Below the pieces are notes generated by a model. It was not told the origin of the DNA. It saw only the letters and a list, made by a program, of their open reading frames with translations, and ran no database searches. 64,000 bases of DNA from Bradyrhizobium sp. BR13661 (GTDB lineage Bacteria; Pseudomonadota; Alphaproteobacteria; Rhizobiales; Xanthobacteraceae): NCBI RefSeq assembly GCF_029892425.1, contig NZ_JARXWB010000002.1, positions 463,501 through 527,500 on the forward strand, written 5' to 3'. The position numbers were made by a program, and so were the translations under genes. Shown here one piece after another: positions 1 to 10,982 of the stretch (positions are counted from its first letter, which is position 1; every line of letters begins with the position of its first letter).

Positions 1-2
1 GT

Positions 3-725
3 GTTCACTACGCGCTGCTCGACACCGGCGGCATTGCGCCGAACGTGGTGCAGGCTCATGCCCGCGTGCGCTATTCCATTCGCGCCCGCGACCTTCCCGG
101 CATGAACGAATTGGTCGGCCGTGTCAGCAAGATCGCGGAAGGCGCGGCCTTGATGACTGAGACCAAGGTCGAGATGAAGATCATCTCGGCCGTCTCCAAC
201 ATCCTGCCGAACACGCCGCTGGAGCAGGCGCTGCATCGGGTCATGGAAGAGCTCGGACCGCCGCATTTCGACGACACCGACAAGGGCTTTGCCAGCCAGA
301 TCCGTTCGACGCTGACCGACAAGGACATCGCGTCGGTCTATTACGCAATCGGCATGGAGCCGACCGATCGGCCGCTAGCCGACTTCCTGGTGCCGCTCGA
401 TGCCAAGCGTAACCCGCTGGTCGGATCGACCGATGTGGGCGATGTCAGCTGGGTGGTGCCGACCGTACAGGTTCACGCACCAACGGTTGCAATCGGCACG
501 CCGTTCCACACCTGGCAGGTTGTGGCGCAGGGCAAGAGTCCGCACGCCCACAAGGCCATGGTGCAGGCGGCCAAGGCCATGGCTGGTCTCGGCATCAAGG
601 CGTTGACGGAGCCGGAGCTGATCAAAGCCGCGAAGGCGGATCTCACGAAGCGGACGACCAAGACACCTTACGTCTGCCCGCTGCCGGATCATGTGGAGCC
701 GCCGCTCAATATGTCCGTGGCGTAG
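3..725 (+). CDS. M20-family amidohydrolase (AbgB-like), C-terminal part
   Basis: This reading frame is open from the first bases of the window, so only the C-terminal part of about 240 residues is present and the start lies outside. The opening residues and the stretch 'VQAHARVRYSIRARD' look like the dimerisation (lid) domain of M20 peptidases, and the later 'STDVGDVSW' and 'GTPFHTWQ' segments resemble the second metal-binding half of AbgB-type aminobenzoyl-glutamate hydrolases. Such enzymes cleave N-acyl or amide bonds of small peptide-like compounds in the cytoplasm. It is followed on the same strand by a peptide-type ABC importer, which suggests that the imported substrate is hydrolysed here; that link is inferred. 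The exact substrate is unknown. Confidence 0.8.
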   Translation, partial: VHYALLDTGGIAPNVVQAHARVRYSIRARDLPGMNELVGRVSKIAEGAALMTETKVEMKIISAVSNILPNTPLEQALHRVMEELGPPHFDDTDKGFASQIRSTLTDKDIASVYYAIGMEPTDRPLADFLVPLDAKRNPLVGSTDVGDVSWVVPTVQVHAPTVAIGTPFHTWQVVAQGKSPHAHKAMVQAAKAMAGLGIKALTEPELIKAAKADLTKRTTKTPYVCPLPDHVEPPLNMSVA

Positions 726-986
726 AATTCCATCTCGATACTTCGTCTGATCCAGAGAACAAATTTTTCGCAGTGCAACTTGGTTTCGGGCGGATTTTGA
801 CGCCGGAATGCCGAACCCTTGGGCTGCGGAACGCGATTTTGCTCAACAGACAGCCAGAAGACCGTTTGCATACGCACGGTCGCAGTTGACGCGCGGCCTA
901 TTCAGTGTGCCATCTACCGCCAGCCAAAATTAGGCGGCCGTTCTGCGGCCGCCCGCGTACATATGGGAACCAGACGGGGGACAACC

Positions 987-2780
987 ATGCTGGACAAAGA
1001 ACTGCGTTCGATGATCGGTGATGTGAAGGACGGGCGGATGGATCGCCGCGCCTTCATCCAGCGCCTGGCCGCTGTCGGCCTCACCGCCCCCATGGCTAAC
1101 CAGATCCTCGCCATCGGCGGCGTCGCCATGGCCCAGAGCCCGTCCCCCTATCCGCCGACCAAGCGCGGTGGCGGCGGTCCGCTCAAATTGTTGTGGTGGC
1201 AGGCGCCGACCCTGCTCAATCCGCACTTCGCCACGGGCACCAAAGATCAGGACGCCTCGCGCATTTTCTACGAGCCGCTCGCGAGCTGGGATCTCGAGGG
1301 CCACCTCAATCCGATCCTCGCTGCCGAAATCCCCTCGCTCCAGAACGGAGGACTTCCAGCTGATGCCAAATCGGTGACGTGGAAGCTCAAGCCAGGCCTC
1401 AAATGGCATGACGGCAAGCCAGTTACAGCCGAGGACCTCATCTTCAACTGGGAGTACGCGACGGATCCCGCGACCGCGGCCGTGAGCGGCAGCATCTATG
1501 GCGACGTCGACAAGATGGAGAAGGTCGACGACCTCACGGTTCGTATCCTGTTCAAGAAGGTGACCCCATTCTGGGCCAACGCCTTCGTCGGGGCCTATGG
1601 CTGCATCATCCCGAAACATCTGTTCGCGGAATACAAGGGCAGCAAGTCGCGCGAGGCGCCGAACAATCTGAAACCGGTGGGCACCGGCGCTTACAAGTTC
1701 GTCGAGTTCAAGCCGGGTGACCTCGTTCGCGGCGAGATCAATCCCGACTACCATATGGCCAACCGGCCCTGCTTCGACACGATCGAGCTAAAGGGCGGCG
1801 GCGACGCGGTCTCCGCGGCGCGCGCCATCATCCAGACCGGCGAATATGACTATGCCTGGAACATGCAGGTTGAGGACGAGGTCCTGCTGCGTCTCGAGAA
1901 GGGCGGCAAGGGCAAGACCATTTATGCGGTCGGCGGCGACATCGAGTTTATCGCCATCAACTTCACCGATCCCAACACCGAGGTCGACGGCGAGCGCTCG
2001 TCGATGAAGACCAAGCATCCGATCCTGTCCGATCCGCGCGTGCGCCAGGCGCTGGCGCTGCTGGTCGACCGCGACTCGGTCAAGAAGGCGATCTACGGCC
2101 GCGCCGGTCGCACCACCGCCAATTACCTGAACGGCCCCGAGCAGTTCGTCTCCAAGAACACAAAGTGGGAGTTCTCGATCGAAAAGGCCAGCGCTCTGCT
2201 TGATGAGGCCGGCTGGAAAGTCGGTGCGGATGGCATTCGTGAGAAGGACGGCAAGAAGCTGAAACTGCTGTACCAGACTTCGATCAACGGACCGCGGCAG
2301 AAGACACAGGCGATCGTCAAGCAGGCCTGCCAGAAGGCCGGGATCGACATGGAGCTGAAATCGGTCGTCGCTTCCGTGTTCTTCTCCTCCGACGTCGCCA
2401 ACCCCGACACCTATGCCCATTTCTATGCCGACCTCGAGATGTTCCAGATCCCGATGACCCAGCCGGATCCGGCTCTCTCGATGCGCCGCTACCATTCGCG
2501 CTATGTCGCGACCAAGGAGAACAAGTGGCAGGGCAACAACTTTCCGCGTTGGGTCAATAAGGACTATGACGATGCGGTCGATGCCGCCGAGGTCGAGATC
2601 GATCCGCTCAAGCGCGCGGCCCTCTACATCAAGTGCAATGATCTGATGTGGCAGGATACCGTCATGATCGCCGTCATGCATCGCCTCAAGGTCGGAGCGG
2701 TTGCCACCAATTTGCACCCTGTGATCAGCGGCTGGGCCAACGATCTCGACAACATACAGGACTGGTATCGGGAGGCCTGA
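987..2780 (+). CDS. Tat-exported family-5 (peptide/nickel type) ABC substrate-binding protein
   Basis: This encodes a 597-residue periplasmic binding protein that should deliver a peptide or related solute to the permeases encoded just downstream. The start at 987 is chosen because GACGGGGG lies a few bases upstream and the resulting N-terminus carries a twin-arginine signal ('DRRAFIQRL', residues 19-27), a hydrophobic stretch and an AMAQ-like cleavage site near residue 50; the frame stays open upstream but that extension is not signal-like. Family-5 traits include 'LKPGLKWHDGKPVTAEDLIFNW' style sequence near residues 125-145 and a C-terminal half with the usual 'DPRVRQALALLVDR' segment. Tat rather than Sec export suggests folding before export. 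Substrate cannot be read from sequence. Confidence 0.9.
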   Translation: MLDKELRSMIGDVKDGRMDRRAFIQRLAAVGLTAPMANQILAIGGVAMAQSPSPYPPTKRGGGGPLKLLWWQAPTLLNPHFATGTKDQDASRIFYEPLASWDLEGHLNPILAAEIPSLQNGGLPADAKSVTWKLKPGLKWHDGKPVTAEDLIFNWEYATDPATAAVSGSIYGDVDKMEKVDDLTVRILFKKVTPFWANAFVGAYGCIIPKHLFAEYKGSKSREAPNNLKPVGTGAYKFVEFKPGDLVRGEINPDYHMANRPCFDTIELKGGGDAVSAARAIIQTGEYDYAWNMQVEDEVLLRLEKGGKGKTIYAVGGDIEFIAINFTDPNTEVDGERSSMKTKHPILSDPRVRQALALLVDRDSVKKAIYGRAGRTTANYLNGPEQFVSKNTKWEFSIEKASALLDEAGWKVGADGIREKDGKKLKLLYQTSINGPRQKTQAIVKQACQKAGIDMELKSVVASVFFSSDVANPDTYAHFYADLEMFQIPMTQPDPALSMRRYHSRYVATKENKWQGNNFPRWVNKDYDDAVDAAEVEIDPLKRAALYIKCNDLMWQDTVMIAVMHRLKVGAVATNLHPVISGWANDLDNIQDWYREA

Positions 2781-2807
2781 CGACACCGCCGAACGGATCG
2801 CTCACTC

Positions 2808-3767
2808 ATGGGTCAATATATCCTGCGTCGGCTCTTGATTGCGGTGCCGAGCTTGCTCGGCATCTCTCTCGTGCTGTTCGTCGTCCTGGCGCTCGCACCC
2901 GGCGACCCGTTTTCGGAGTTGGCAACCAATCCGAACGTGCCGCCCGAGGTGCAGGCTGCGCTCCGTACCCAGTTTGGGCTCGACGACCCGATCTATCTCC
3001 GCTACCTGCGCTGGCTGGCGGCGATGGTGCACGGCGATTGGGGCTTCTCCTTCGTCAGCCGGGTAGACGTCGACAAGCTGATCCTGCAGCGCCTTCCCGC
3101 CACGCTCTATGTGGTCGGCTCATCGCAATTGCTGGCGTTGTTGGTCGCAATCCCGGTCGGCGTGTTCGCCGCGACACGGCCCTATTCGATCTTCGACCAG
3201 GTCGCCAACACCTTCGCTTTCGTCGGCTTCTCGCTGCCGACCTTCTTCACCGGTATCCTCTTCATCCTGGTCTTCTCGGTGAAGCTCGACTGGCTGCCGT
3301 TCGTCTACACCACCGACATCAAGGGCACCGGCATTTATTGGGTGCTTGCGCAGATCAGGCAGGCCATCATGCCGGTGATGGTGCTCGGCCTGTTCCAGGC
3401 GGCCTCGATGACCCGTTTCGTGCGCTCGGCGATGCTCGACGTCATCCGGCTCGATTACGTCACCACCGCGCGGGCCAAGGGCCTCGGCCAGAGAAAGGTG
3501 ATCATCAAGCACGTCATGCGCAATGCGATGATCCCGGTGGTCACGCTGATCGCGCTGCAGATGCCGGCGGTGTTCGGCGGTGCCATCGTCACTGAGCAGA
3601 TCTTCCGCATTCCGGGCATCGGCTCGCTGCTGATTTCCTCCATCCTCGCCAACGACACGCCCGTCATCATGTCCGTGACCTTCGTGTTCGCGTGTCTCGT
3701 GGTGCTCTTCAACCTGATCGCAGATGTCCTCTATGGCTGGCTTGACCCTCGCATCTCCTTCCGCTGA
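2808..3767 (+). CDS. ABC transporter permease, DppB/OppB type
   Basis: This is a 319-residue inner-membrane permease. It starts with the typical 'MGQYILRRLL' N-terminus and first membrane helix of DppB-like proteins, has the large periplasmic loop ('GLDDPIYLRYLRWL'), and carries the EAA-type cytoplasmic loop 'TARAKGLGQRKVIIKHVMRNA' region near residues 225-245 that docks on the ATPases. About six membrane segments are visible. It lies 27 bp after the binding-protein gene and overlaps the next permease gene, so the five genes should form one operon. The family usually imports di- or oligopeptides, but nickel, opines and sugars are also substrates of relatives. Confidence 0.92.
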   Translation: MGQYILRRLLIAVPSLLGISLVLFVVLALAPGDPFSELATNPNVPPEVQAALRTQFGLDDPIYLRYLRWLAAMVHGDWGFSFVSRVDVDKLILQRLPATLYVVGSSQLLALLVAIPVGVFAATRPYSIFDQVANTFAFVGFSLPTFFTGILFILVFSVKLDWLPFVYTTDIKGTGIYWVLAQIRQAIMPVMVLGLFQAASMTRFVRSAMLDVIRLDYVTTARAKGLGQRKVIIKHVMRNAMIPVVTLIALQMPAVFGGAIVTEQIFRIPGIGSLLISSILANDTPVIMSVTFVFACLVVLFNLIADVLYGWLDPRISFR

Positions 3768-4649
3768 GCGGCGGGCCTATTCGCCCTGGCGCGAGACGTG
3801 GCGGCGTTACAGCCGCCACAAGCTCGCCGTCGTCAGCGCCTTCCTGCTTCTCGTGCTGATCTTGGCGGTTGTGGTCGGACCCTTCCTCTGGCGTGTCAAG
3901 ATCAACGACATCGACATCGTGGCGGGCCTTCAGGGGCCATCGCTCACCCATCCCTTCGGCACGGACGATCTAGGCCAGGATATCCTGGCGCGCATGATCT
4001 ATGGCGGTCGCATCTCACTGGCCGTCGGTCTTGCCGCGATGCTGGTGTCGGTCGTGATCGGGACGCTGATCGGGGCGCTCGCCGGCATGTCGCGCGGTGC
4101 GCTCGGGCACGCCCTGATGTGGCTGACCGATCTGTTTTTGTCGTTGCCGCAATTGCCGCTGTTGTTGCTGCTGATCTATTTGTTCCGCGATGGGCTGAAG
4201 CAAGTGTTCGGCCCGGAGGGCGGCATCTTCATCCTGATCGTGCTCGTGATCGGTGGCTTGCGCTGGATGCCGGTTGCGCGCCTGGTGCGTGCGCAATTCC
4301 TGTCGTTGCGTGAAAAGGAGTTCGTCGAAGCGGCGCGTGCGCTCGGCGCGAGCCCGGTGCGACAGGTGGTACGGCATATCCTGCCCAACGCGCTCGGGCC
4401 CGTCATCATCGCCGGCACCATCGACGTCGCGGCTGCGATCATCGCGGAATCGACGCTGTCGTTCCTTGGGCTTGGCTTCCCACCAGATACGCCGACCTGG
4501 GGTCGCATCCTCTACGACGCCAAGGATTTTCTCGACATCGGCCCGCATTGGGCGCTGTTTCCCGGCGCTGCCATCTTCATCGCGGTGGTCGCCATCAACT
4601 TCATCGGCGACGGTCTGCGTGACGCGCTCGATGCGCGGCGGGTGATCTG

Positions 4650-4650
<1 letters not shown>
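3724..4650 (+). CDS. ABC transporter permease, DppC/OppC type
   Basis: This second permease has 308 residues. A DppC-type N-terminal cytoplasmic segment ('[17 protein letters not shown]') precedes the first membrane helix, and the '[21 protein letters not shown]' signature of this subfamily is at about residues 77-97. The coupling loop reads '[21 protein letters not shown]'. The frame overlaps the end of the preceding permease by 44 bp; an internal ATG at 3733 would shorten the overlap slightly, and no strong ribosome-binding site separates the two choices. It is coupled to the following ATPase gene through a one-base stop/start overlap. Confidence 0.92.
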
Positions 4651-5641
<991 letters not shown>

Positions 5642-5645
<4 letters not shown>

Positions 5646-6610
5646 GCGAGCCCTTGCTCCGCGTCAGTGGCCTGAAGAAATATTTCCCCGTGCTCGGCGG
5701 CCTGTTGTCGCGCCAGGTCGGCAGCGTCTACGCGGTCGACGGCGTGTCATTCTCGGTCAATCGGGGCGAGACGCTCGGCCTCGTCGGCGAATCCGGTTGC
5801 GGCAAGTCGACCACCGGGCGCTGCGTGCTGCGCCTGATCGAGCCGACCGACGGCGAGGTCGTGTTCGACGGGCAGGACGTGCGCAAGCTCGGCGGCAACG
5901 ATTTGCGCGCGATGCGGCGGAACATGCAGCTCGTGTTCCAGGATCCGTTCGCCTCGCTCAATCCGCGCATGACGATCGGCTCCATCCTCGGCGAAGCCTT
6001 CACCATCCATAACCTCGCATCCAACGCCAAGGAGCGCGAGGAGCGCGTGGCCGGGCTGCTCGTGAAAGTCGGCCTCAAGGCCGAACACATGCGCCGCTAT
6101 CCGCATGAATTCTCCGGCGGGCAGCGGCAGCGCATCGTGATCGCCCGCGCGCTCGCGGTGGAGCCCAAGCTGATAGTCTGCGACGAGCCGGTCTCCGCGC
6201 TCGACGTCTCGATCCAGGCACAGGTGATCAACCTGCTGGAAGACCTGCAGGCCGAGCTGAATCTCACCTATCTTTTCGTCGCGCACGACCTCTCGGTGGT
6301 CGAGCACATCTCCGACCGCGTCGCCGTGATGTATCTCGGCCGCATCGTCGAGCTTGCCAAGGCGAGCGACCTCTATCGCAATCCGCAGCACCCCTATACC
6401 AAGGCGCTGCTCTCCGCGGTGCCGGTGCCGGATCCCAAGCTGAAGCGCAACCGCATACGCCTCAAGGGGGATGTGCCGAGCCCGATGAAACCACCGTCAG
6501 GCTGTCACTTCCACACCCGCTGCCCAATCGCCCAGCCGCGCTGCGCGGAGAGCGCGCCGGAGCTGCTGGAAGGTGCGGGCGGGCATTTCGTGGCGTGTCA
6601 TCTGGCGTAG
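5642..6610 (+). CDS. ABC transporter ATP-binding protein, DppF/OppF type
   Basis: This is the second ATPase of the importer, with 322 residues. Walker A GESGCGKS is at residues 49-56, followed by the signature 'FSGGQRQR', Walker B 'LIVCDEP' and the oligopeptide-transporter C-terminal extension ('[15 protein letters not shown]'). It begins with an ATGA overlap on the upstream ATPase. As the last gene of the cluster it ends 21 bp before the stop codon of the convergent dodecin gene; no obvious U-tract terminator lies between them. Confidence 0.94.
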
Positions 6611-6631
6611 TGGCTCTATGCGATCCCTACA

Positions 6632-6853
6632 CTAGCCTTCCAGCGTGAACCCGACACGCAGCGTCACCTGGTAGTGACGCACGGCGCCGTTCTCGATGTG
6701 GCCGCGCGTCTGCACCACCTCGAACCATTTCATCTCGCGGATGGTCTTGGACGCGCGGCTGACCGCATTCTTGATCGCGTCCTCGATCGAGGTATCGGAC
6801 GATCCGACCAGTTCCAGGATCTTGTAGACATGGTCCTTCTCGGCTGCGGGCAT
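6632..6853 (-). CDS. dodecin family flavin-binding protein
   Basis: This encodes a 73-residue protein of the dodecin family, which forms hollow dodecamers that bind flavins or coenzyme A and are thought to buffer free flavin. The sequence has the family pattern of a beta strand, a helix with '[14 protein letters not shown]', then two long strands '[16 protein letters not shown]' and '[10 protein letters not shown]'. The start at 6853 is chosen because it gives the normal dodecin length and is preceded by GGGAGG; the longer open frame upstream is arginine-rich and not dodecin-like. It is convergent with the peptide ABC operon and looks monocistronic. Confidence 0.93.
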   Translation of the reverse strand: MPAAEKDHVYKILELVGSSDTSIEDAIKNAVSRASKTIREMKWFEVVQTRGHIENGAVRHYQVTLRVGFTLEG

Positions 6854-7028
6854 GGTGGGCCTCCCTCGGTTGCGTCGTGGCGTTTGCCGCCGCGTGGACT
6901 GTGAACAGAACGGGCGCCGGCTCCATCCGGTTCCGTCGTCCGCCATGGCCAGTATGCGCCCGTCGCGATGCGGCGGATAGCGTCCTCCTGCTGGGTGCTT
7001 TCGGTGGATTACGTGCGGGCCCGTACAA

Positions 7029-8279
7029 CTATGCGGGTTCACCGCGCAGGCGGACCCCGGCAGGCCTGACCTCGCGCAGCAAGATCCAGAGCAGCATCGC
7101 GAGCACGGCCATGAGCGCGAAGCCGCCGACCGCCGGCGTCACATAGCGGTCCAGACCGCTCGCGCCGACGCTCTCCGCGGACAGCCGCGCTGATTGCAGC
7201 AGCCCATAGGCGTTGGCCAGCAGCAGGAGGGCGTAGATCGCGCTGCGCTCACGCGGGCTTGCGAGGGTGACAAGGTCGGGAAGCAGCAGCGCGAGGCCGA
7301 TCCCGACGACCGGCAAGTCATAGTCGTAGGCGTAGGGGCTGATCATCACGGAGGCGACCGCGACGACGCCGAGCGCGAAGCGGGGGGACGGTCCGCGGAC
7401 AATCGCGAGTGCGACGGCGACAAGCGCCGACGTTGCCATCGCCATCTGTCCCCAGAACGCTCCGGCCGGGGGGAGGCCCGCATTGAACAAGGCGGCATAG
7501 GCCGAGATCATCCGAAACAGCTGATAGCGGCCGTCCTCCAGATAGCTCGCGGCTTCGCGGATGCTACCGAGCCAAGCCATCCAGATCGGTGGGCCGAAAG
7601 CGAGCGTGCAGACGAGCGAGCTCGCGACCACAACGATCGCAGCGCTCAACACCGCCGGCCATCGGCGGGTCAACAACATGTAGATGCCGGCGGCAACCGC
7701 CAGATGCGGCTTGATGACCATGATGCCGAGCGCTGCGCCCGATAGCACCGGGCGTCGTTCCGCATTGATGCAGATCAGGCCGATCAGCGCACCGGTCAGG
7801 AGGCCGTTCTGGCCGATGCTGATCGTGATCGCGATCGCCGGAAAGAAGACGACGAGCACCAGCGCAAAGTTGTTTCCGGCGATGGCGCGCAGCGTCATCA
7901 GATAGGCAACCAGCGTGACCGCCGTGAAGAGAAAATAGGCGGTCCAGCCCGGCAGGAATGCGAATGGCGAAAGCAGCAGATCGAATTGCGGCGGGTAGGT
8001 CCAGGGCATGACGCCGGTCGTCCCGCCGGCCGCTGCCATCTGCATCTTCGTGAACGCGGCGAACTGGTAAGTCAGGTCGAGATCGCCGAGCCAGATCCGC
8101 TGCGCGACAATATGGAAGGCAGAGAAATCCGCGGTCTGGCCGCCGTACCAGAGACCGCCTTCGAAGAAGCGGAAGGTCTTGAAGCCGAGAATGGCCAGCA
8201 GTAGCAGGAGAATGACGCAGACATAGATCGTGCGCTTTTTCGGCGAGGCCTGGATCTGCTCCAGGGTTGCGGTGAGCAT
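7029..8279 (-). CDS. GT87/DUF2029-type membrane glycosyltransferase
   Basis: The product has 416 residues and about ten membrane segments, beginning with a short cytoplasmic N-terminus and a strong first helix ('[15 protein letters not shown]'). The first periplasmic loop contains the acidic motif '[11 protein letters not shown]', in the position of the catalytic aspartate of GT-C glycosyltransferases, and the family-typical '[16 protein letters not shown]' follows. DUF2029/GT87 members use polyprenyl-phosphate-linked mannose or a similar donor at the periplasmic face. The ATG at 8279 gives a normal start; upstream extension is low in membrane character. It stands next to, and divergent from, the GH16/GH1 genes, which fits a local surface-glycan theme, but the acceptor is unknown. 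Confidence 0.85.
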   Translation of the reverse strand: MLTATLEQIQASPKKRTIYVCVILLLLLAILGFKTFRFFEGGLWYGGQTADFSAFHIVAQRIWLGDLDLTYQFAAFTKMQMAAAGGTTGVMPWTYPPQFDLLLSPFAFLPGWTAYFLFTAVTLVAYLMTLRAIAGNNFALVLVVFFPAIAITISIGQNGLLTGALIGLICINAERRPVLSGAALGIMVIKPHLAVAAGIYMLLTRRWPAVLSAAIVVVASSLVCTLAFGPPIWMAWLGSIREAASYLEDGRYQLFRMISAYAALFNAGLPPAGAFWGQMAMATSALVAVALAIVRGPSPRFALGVVAVASVMISPYAYDYDLPVVGIGLALLLPDLVTLASPRERSAIYALLLLANAYGLLQSARLSAESVGASGLDRYVTPAVGGFALMAVLAMLLWILLREVRPAGVRLRGEPA

Positions 8280-8513
8280 TGGTGACGACCTTGGGACCGA
8301 GATAGTGGCCTGCGCCTCTGCCGCCCAGATTGCCGAGCGAGCCTTAAAGGACGGTAACGAACGCACAACGATTTGGGCGGCGGCGGTTCCCCTGGGTTTT
8401 TCGGATTCGCACGGCTGAAATCCGGAAATGGCCAGGGGGCGGGCCATCGGGCTTGCCCGCCCGAAAGCGGAGCGGTTAACTTCTCTGCGTTTCCCGGAAT
8501 CGAATGTGCGGTG

Positions 8514-9515
8514 ATGATCGACCGTTGGACGAGGAGCGCTTTGGTCGGGATCGGATTGCTCGCGGCATCAGCCCCAGGTGTCGCGCGGGACGACCTCGGT
8601 GACGCGCCCGGCACGATGTCGCTGCAAGTGACAACCGATCCGTCCACAATCGAATGCCGCAGGCTCGAGACCGTCAATCCCACCTCGCTGATCTCCCTGC
8701 CGCTGCGGCGGACATTCAACGAGGATTTCGACGAGCATCCGCTATCGAACGGGCGCTGGGTGCCGCATTACGCGGGCGGCGCGGCCTGGCCCGAAGCACG
8801 CTATTGGGGAGGCGCCGGCTCCGACTTCAAGCGCAAGACCAGTGCAAACGGCGAGCAGCAGATTTATGTCGATCCGCGCTATGCCGGGAATGCGGGGACG
8901 CCACTCGGACTCGATCCGTTCAAGGTGAAGAACGGCGTTCTGTCGATCGTCGCAAGCCGCACCCCGCCGGATTTGAAACCGGTGCTGTTCAACAACGAGT
9001 ACATCTCTGGCGTCCTCACCACGCAGGGCACTTTCTCGCAAAAGCACGGCTATTTCGAGATTCGCGCCAAGCTTCCGGTCGGTCATGCGGTGTGGCCGGC
9101 GTTCTGGATGCTGGCGGACGATGGCGGCTGGCCGCCCGAGGTGGATGTGCTGGAAGGCCGCGGCGAGCGGCCCGGCGACATGGTGATGACGACGCATTGG
9201 CGGATTCCGTCGACCCAGAAGATCGAGTCCTGCGGCTTTGATTTTGCGGTCGGCGACGCCTCGTCGACGTTTCACGATTACGGTGTGCTGTGGGAGCCGG
9301 ATCGTCTGGTCTATTTCATCGACCGCAGGCCCGTGTCCGACATCAAGGTACCGATCGGCTTCGACGATCCCATGTATATGATCGTCAATCTCGCGATCGG
9401 CTCGAAATTCTTCATCGGCGTCGGCCCCGTCGATGCGGAATCGCCGCCGAGCGTTGCGTTCGAGATCGACCGGATTTCCGCCTATCAGATCGATCTGGAA
9501 CAGGCGCGGAGGTGA
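8514..9515 (+). CDS. exported glycoside hydrolase family 16 (beta-glucanase-like)
   Basis: This 333-residue protein has an N-terminal signal sequence ending near residue 24 and a GH16 jelly-roll domain over roughly residues 65-330. The catalytic ExDxxE motif is intact as E209-V-D211-V-L-E214, with the usual 'WPAFWML' strand just before it. GH16 enzymes cut beta-1,3- or mixed beta-1,3/1,4-glucans. ATG 8514 is chosen, with GTG 8511 as a near alternative. The stop codon overlaps the start of the following GH1 gene (TGATG), so the two should be co-translated and act on one substrate, for example a bacterial or plant beta-glucan; that substrate is inferred. Confidence 0.9.
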   Translation: MIDRWTRSALVGIGLLAASAPGVARDDLGDAPGTMSLQVTTDPSTIECRRLETVNPTSLISLPLRRTFNEDFDEHPLSNGRWVPHYAGGAAWPEARYWGGAGSDFKRKTSANGEQQIYVDPRYAGNAGTPLGLDPFKVKNGVLSIVASRTPPDLKPVLFNNEYISGVLTTQGTFSQKHGYFEIRAKLPVGHAVWPAFWMLADDGGWPPEVDVLEGRGERPGDMVMTTHWRIPSTQKIESCGFDFAVGDASSTFHDYGVLWEPDRLVYFIDRRPVSDIKVPIGFDDPMYMIVNLAIGSKFFIGVGPVDAESPPSVAFEIDRISAYQIDLEQARR

Positions 9516-10969
9516 TGGTGCCGGCTTCTCTCTCGCGCCGTTCCTTTGGCAAGCTCGCCGGCGTTGCGGCGCTCGGCCTGACGACGCACGCCGACGCGGC
9601 CGAAAGCACGGCGGTTGGATCCGCGCCGTTTCCGAAGGATTTTCTGTGGGGTACGGCGACCTCGTCCTATCAGATCGAAGGTGCCGTCGCCGAGGACGGC
9701 CGAGGCAGGTCGATCTGGGATACTTTCAGCCACACCCCCGGCAAGATCGAGGACGGCTCTACGGGCGATCGCGCCGTTGAGCACTTTCACCGCTACAAGG
9801 ACGACGTCGCGCTGATCAAGGCGCTCGGTGTCAAGGCCTACCGCTTCTCGATCGCGTGGCCGCGGGTGTTTCCGGACGGGGTGGGCCAGCCCAATCCAAA
9901 GGGCCTCGATTTTTACAACCGCCTCATTGACGAGTTGCTCGCGAACGGCATTGAGCCCTATGCCACGCTCTATCATTGGGACCTGCCGCAGGCGCTCCAG
10001 GACCGCGTCGGTGGCTGGCAGTCGAGCGACACGTCAAAAGCTCTTGGCGACTACGCCGCCTATGTCGCGGAGCGCTTGACCGATCGGGTGAAGAATATCT
10101 TCACCGTGAACGAGGTCGGGCGTTTTGTGAATTTCGGCTATGGCTGGGGTATCGACGCACCTGGTCTCAAGCTCCCGGCCGCACAGCTGAATCAGGCTCG
10201 CCATCACGTTGCGCTCGCGCACGGTCTTGCCGTGCAGGCGGTGCGCGCCTCAGGGCGCGCCGGTACCCGCGTCGGCGCGGCCGAGAACATTGCGGCCTGT
10301 GTGCCGGCGATTGCCACGCCCGAGAACATCCGCGCCGCCGAAATCGCGACCCGTGAGCTCAATGCCGGTTTTCTCGGGGTGGTGCTCGAAGGCAAATACA
10401 CCGACGGCTTTCTCGCCTATGCCGGCGCAGACGCACCGAAGTTCACGCCTGAGGAATTGAAGATCATCGCCACGCCGAACGATTTCGTCGGGCTGAACAT
10501 CTACGCGCCGCAGTTCTACGTCACCGCCTCCGACAAGGCGCCGGGCTTTCACGTGCTGCCGTTCCCGACCTCGTTCCCGCACATGAATTCGGAATGGCTG
10601 CGGATCGGCCCGGAGGTGATCTACTGGGCGCCGCGCATCGCCGCAAAAATCTGGAACATCGAGACCATCTATATCAGCGAGAACGGCACTTCGTCCGAAG
10701 ACAAGATCGCCGCCGACGGCCAAGTCTACGACCTCGATCGCATCATGTTCCTGCGCAACTACCTGACCCAGATGCAGCGCGCGATCGCTGAAGGCGTGCC
10801 GATCCGCGGCTACTTCCTGTGGAGCCTGATGGACAATTTCGAGTGGATTTTCGGCTACGGCAAGCGCTTCGGCCTGTACCGGGTCGATTTCGAAACGCAG
10901 GCACGGGTGCCGAAGCTGAGCGCGGCGTTCTATCGCGACGTGGTGGCAAGGAACGCGATCGGCGTGTGA
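9515..10969 (+). CDS. Tat-exported glycoside hydrolase family 1 (beta-glucosidase-like)
   Basis: The protein has 484 residues, with a twin-arginine signal 'SRRSFGKLAG' at residues 7-16 and a complete GH1 TIM-barrel starting 'FPKDFLWGTATSSYQIEGA' near residue 39. The nucleophile is in 'YISENG' (E389) and the acid/base is E200 in 'FTVNEV', where most relatives have asparagine-glutamate-proline. Start 9515 is supported by GCGCGGAGG directly upstream and by the overlap with the GH16 stop codon. GH1 enzymes are usually cytoplasmic, so Tat export is notable: GH16 would release oligosaccharides outside the membrane and this enzyme would reduce them to glucose there. It ends 13 bp from the convergent HNH gene. 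Confidence 0.92.
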   Translation: MVPASLSRRSFGKLAGVAALGLTTHADAAESTAVGSAPFPKDFLWGTATSSYQIEGAVAEDGRGRSIWDTFSHTPGKIEDGSTGDRAVEHFHRYKDDVALIKALGVKAYRFSIAWPRVFPDGVGQPNPKGLDFYNRLIDELLANGIEPYATLYHWDLPQALQDRVGGWQSSDTSKALGDYAAYVAERLTDRVKNIFTVNEVGRFVNFGYGWGIDAPGLKLPAAQLNQARHHVALAHGLAVQAVRASGRAGTRVGAAENIAACVPAIATPENIRAAEIATRELNAGFLGVVLEGKYTDGFLAYAGADAPKFTPEELKIIATPNDFVGLNIYAPQFYVTASDKAPGFHVLPFPTSFPHMNSEWLRIGPEVIYWAPRIAAKIWNIETIYISENGTSSEDKIAADGQVYDLDRIMFLRNYLTQMQRAIAEGVPIRGYFLWSLMDNFEWIFGYGKRFGLYRVDFETQARVPKLSAAFYRDVVARNAIGV

Positions 10970-10982
10970 TTCGCGCCAGCCC

